From contig NZ_BIFS01000002.1 in the NCBI RefSeq assembly GCF_003967555.1, positions 1,116,001 to 1,180,000 of the forward strand: a stretch of DNA of 64,000 bases, written 5' to 3'. A model generated the notes under the pieces. The model was given only the letters and a program-made list of their open reading frames with translations. It was not told the origin of the DNA and ran no database searches. Within the stretch, counting starts at the first letter, position 1. Each line of letters opens with the position of its first letter. Below, piece by piece: positions 62,804-64,000 of the stretch. This DNA comes from Dictyobacter kobayashii (GTDB taxonomy: Bacteria > Chloroflexota > Ktedonobacteria > Ktedonobacterales > Ktedonobacteraceae). The position numbers and the translations under genes were made by a program.

Positions 62804-63946
62804 ATGAATTTTGCAGCTAAAAGTACCGCAGCTGGGATTCCAGGCAATCCAATCGCAAAAGCGCAAGAACACACTCTTCTCCTGATCGATACCGACGAAA
62901 TGCGTGCCCAAAATCTGGCCAGTGTACTCACACTAGCAGGATTGCGCGCCATCGTAGTACCAAATACATATCAGGCCTTCGAGCGTTTTCTACAGCAACG
63001 TTTTAAGCCAGAGCTAATATTACTTGGTCAGCCAGAAGAAAGATCAACCCAACTATTTGCTCGCTTCTTTCAACGTTTAATTCAGGAATTCCAGCAAGAA
63101 ACGCCTATTCTTTCCAGTGCCAATTTCCAGCTCGCGGATGGGAATCTGCTGCTTGCTGATACATTTGCCTCCACCAGTGTCCACGTTGTCTCACAACGAA
63201 ATAGCGAAGTACTCAAGAAAATCTGGCGTGTCCTCCCTTCGACCCAGATTTCGCTCAAGTTGATCGAAAATCCCATTGTGCTAGAGCCTCTATCGCGGCT
63301 GGGCCTGCTACCCCGCGTTACCCAGAAGAAGCTCTCTATCGCGTCCCACTTCCACGATCAGCTCAAAGCCGCCAGACGCATCATCCTGGACAGCCAGTGG
63401 GATAACCTGATGACCGATGTAGGATTGGCGCAGTTCCGTAAAGAGGAGAACTGGCCTGCTGCAACAGAGCAATATATAATTCCACCTGAATACACCACCT
63501 GTCTGAACCGCGCAGTCATGTTCTCTAATCCCGAGCAACCAGCGCAACAGGCCTACACATGGGCGAACCAGGTCGATGCCGACATCTTGCAGAGAGTGGC
63601 CTTGATCTTCCTATTACAACAGGCACCAAAGGTCATCGGCAAAGACCTCACCATGCGTACAATGCTCAACGCATTTGTGAATGAAATCAACTCGGTGCGA
63701 GGAGAAAAACTGGCCGACTGGAAACGGCTGGAGGATGGCTCATTTATTTTTGTGTTCTATAGCAATCTATTCGCCTATGGATTCATGGGTGCCGAGCAAC
63801 CCACATGTTATGTCTGGCAGGCCTCCTTCGATAAAATGCTAGAACTCGGAAAGCAACAAAAATACTGGCATGTGCGCGAAATCGAATGTAGCAGTCAATC
63901 CCACACCGGCCATTGCGCCTTTCTCTTTACGCCGCGATCCGCCTGA
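62804..63946 (+). CDS. Receiver-like protein of unknown output
   Basis: A 380-residue protein. An N-terminal receiver-like fold (~25-130, LLLIDTDEMRAQNLASVLT) keeps the acidic start but the phospho-acceptor region reads PELILLGQPE, so phosphorylation is doubtful. The C-terminal ~150 residues (FLLQQAPKVIGKDLTM onward) form an alpha/beta domain I cannot name. The ATG at 62804 is favoured; the longer start at 62708 adds a poor leader. It precedes a probable gene at 63960. Confidence 0.65.
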   Translation: MNFAAKSTAAGIPGNPIAKAQEHTLLLIDTDEMRAQNLASVLTLAGLRAIVVPNTYQAFERFLQQRFKPELILLGQPEERSTQLFARFFQRLIQEFQQETPILSSANFQLADGNLLLADTFASTSVHVVSQRNSEVLKKIWRVLPSTQISLKLIENPIVLEPLSRLGLLPRVTQKKLSIASHFHDQLKAARRIILDSQWDNLMTDVGLAQFRKEENWPAATEQYIIPPEYTTCLNRAVMFSNPEQPAQQAYTWANQVDADILQRVALIFLLQQAPKVIGKDLTMRTMLNAFVNEINSVRGEKLADWKRLEDGSFIFVFYSNLFAYGFMGAEQPTCYVWQASFDKMLELGKQQKYWHVREIECSSQSHTGHCAFLFTPRSA

Positions 63947-63959
63947 TAAGAGGGTAAAG

Positions 63960-64000
63960 ATGACTATGTTGACAGGCGCACAGAAGATGGTTCACAATGA
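63960..64000 (+). CDS. Start of a gene cut by the window edge
   Basis: ATG at 63960 follows AGAGGGTAAAG and opens a frame (MTMLTGAQKMV) that continues to the window end. It starts 13 bases after the receiver-like gene, so the two may be co-transcribed. Product unknown. Confidence 0.4.
   Translation, partial: MTMLTGAQKMVHN

Noticed and set aside
1..64000. CRISPR array, tRNA or rRNA genes
   Set aside because: No regularly spaced direct repeats, cloverleaf sequences with a T-loop, or rRNA motifs were seen on reading; a tRNAscan or Rfam search would settle this.

Overview
The window looks like a chromosome segment of a Ktedonobacteria-type bacterium (Chloroflexota). This is inferred from moderate GC, many WSPDG-type WD40 propellers, abundant zinc-ribbon proteins, GAP1/GTPase and Hsp70-VWA proteins, and long palindromic intergenic repeats. 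No rRNA, tRNA or CRISPR array was seen. The first gene runs in from the left edge and a start codon is visible at the right edge.

Layout. 1-4985: a HAMP-like membrane protein, TerC, an excisionase-type HTH protein, a FemAB-like transferase and a Bcp peroxiredoxin. 4986-10380: a repeat-rich stretch with an IS4-family element inserted into a miniature repeat (a second, intact copy lies at 10208-10367), a Nif3-like gene broken by one base in a C run, and two inverted copies of another palindromic repeat. 10383-25000: two WD40 proteins, a histidine phosphatase, RecD2, a divergent beta-mannosidase/LacI pair, a YbdK-like ligase and a FUSC-family membrane protein. 25017-26021: a paralogue of the first gene.

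26125-54273: a ~28 kb island of chaperone, GTPase and peptidase-like genes. A leftward operon (alpha/beta hydrolase, zinc ribbon, membrane protein, Hsp70, zinc ribbon, TPR-CHAT) diverges from a rightward operon (GrpE, Hsp70, Hsp70-VWA fusion, J-like/zinc-ribbon/FN3 protein, GAP1-N2-like protein) across a 314-bp region with good promoter matches in both directions. Beyond these lie a leftward pair of membrane proteins resembling a ZorA/ZorB (MotA/MotB) motor pair, a leftward GTPase and GAP1-N1-like pair, and a rightward Hsp70-VWA and GTPase pair. I read this as one conflict/defence-type system in which Hsp70-VWA fusions may replace the MoxR-VWA couple of known systems. The domain calls are good; the joint function is inference.

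54387-64000: ordinary metabolic genes (deazaflavin-type oxidoreductase, SDR, aldo/keto reductase, cytochrome P450, a TIM-barrel glycosidase with sialidase-like repeats, a receiver-like protein) and small stress or zinc-ribbon proteins. Convergent genes are repeatedly separated by long perfect hairpins.
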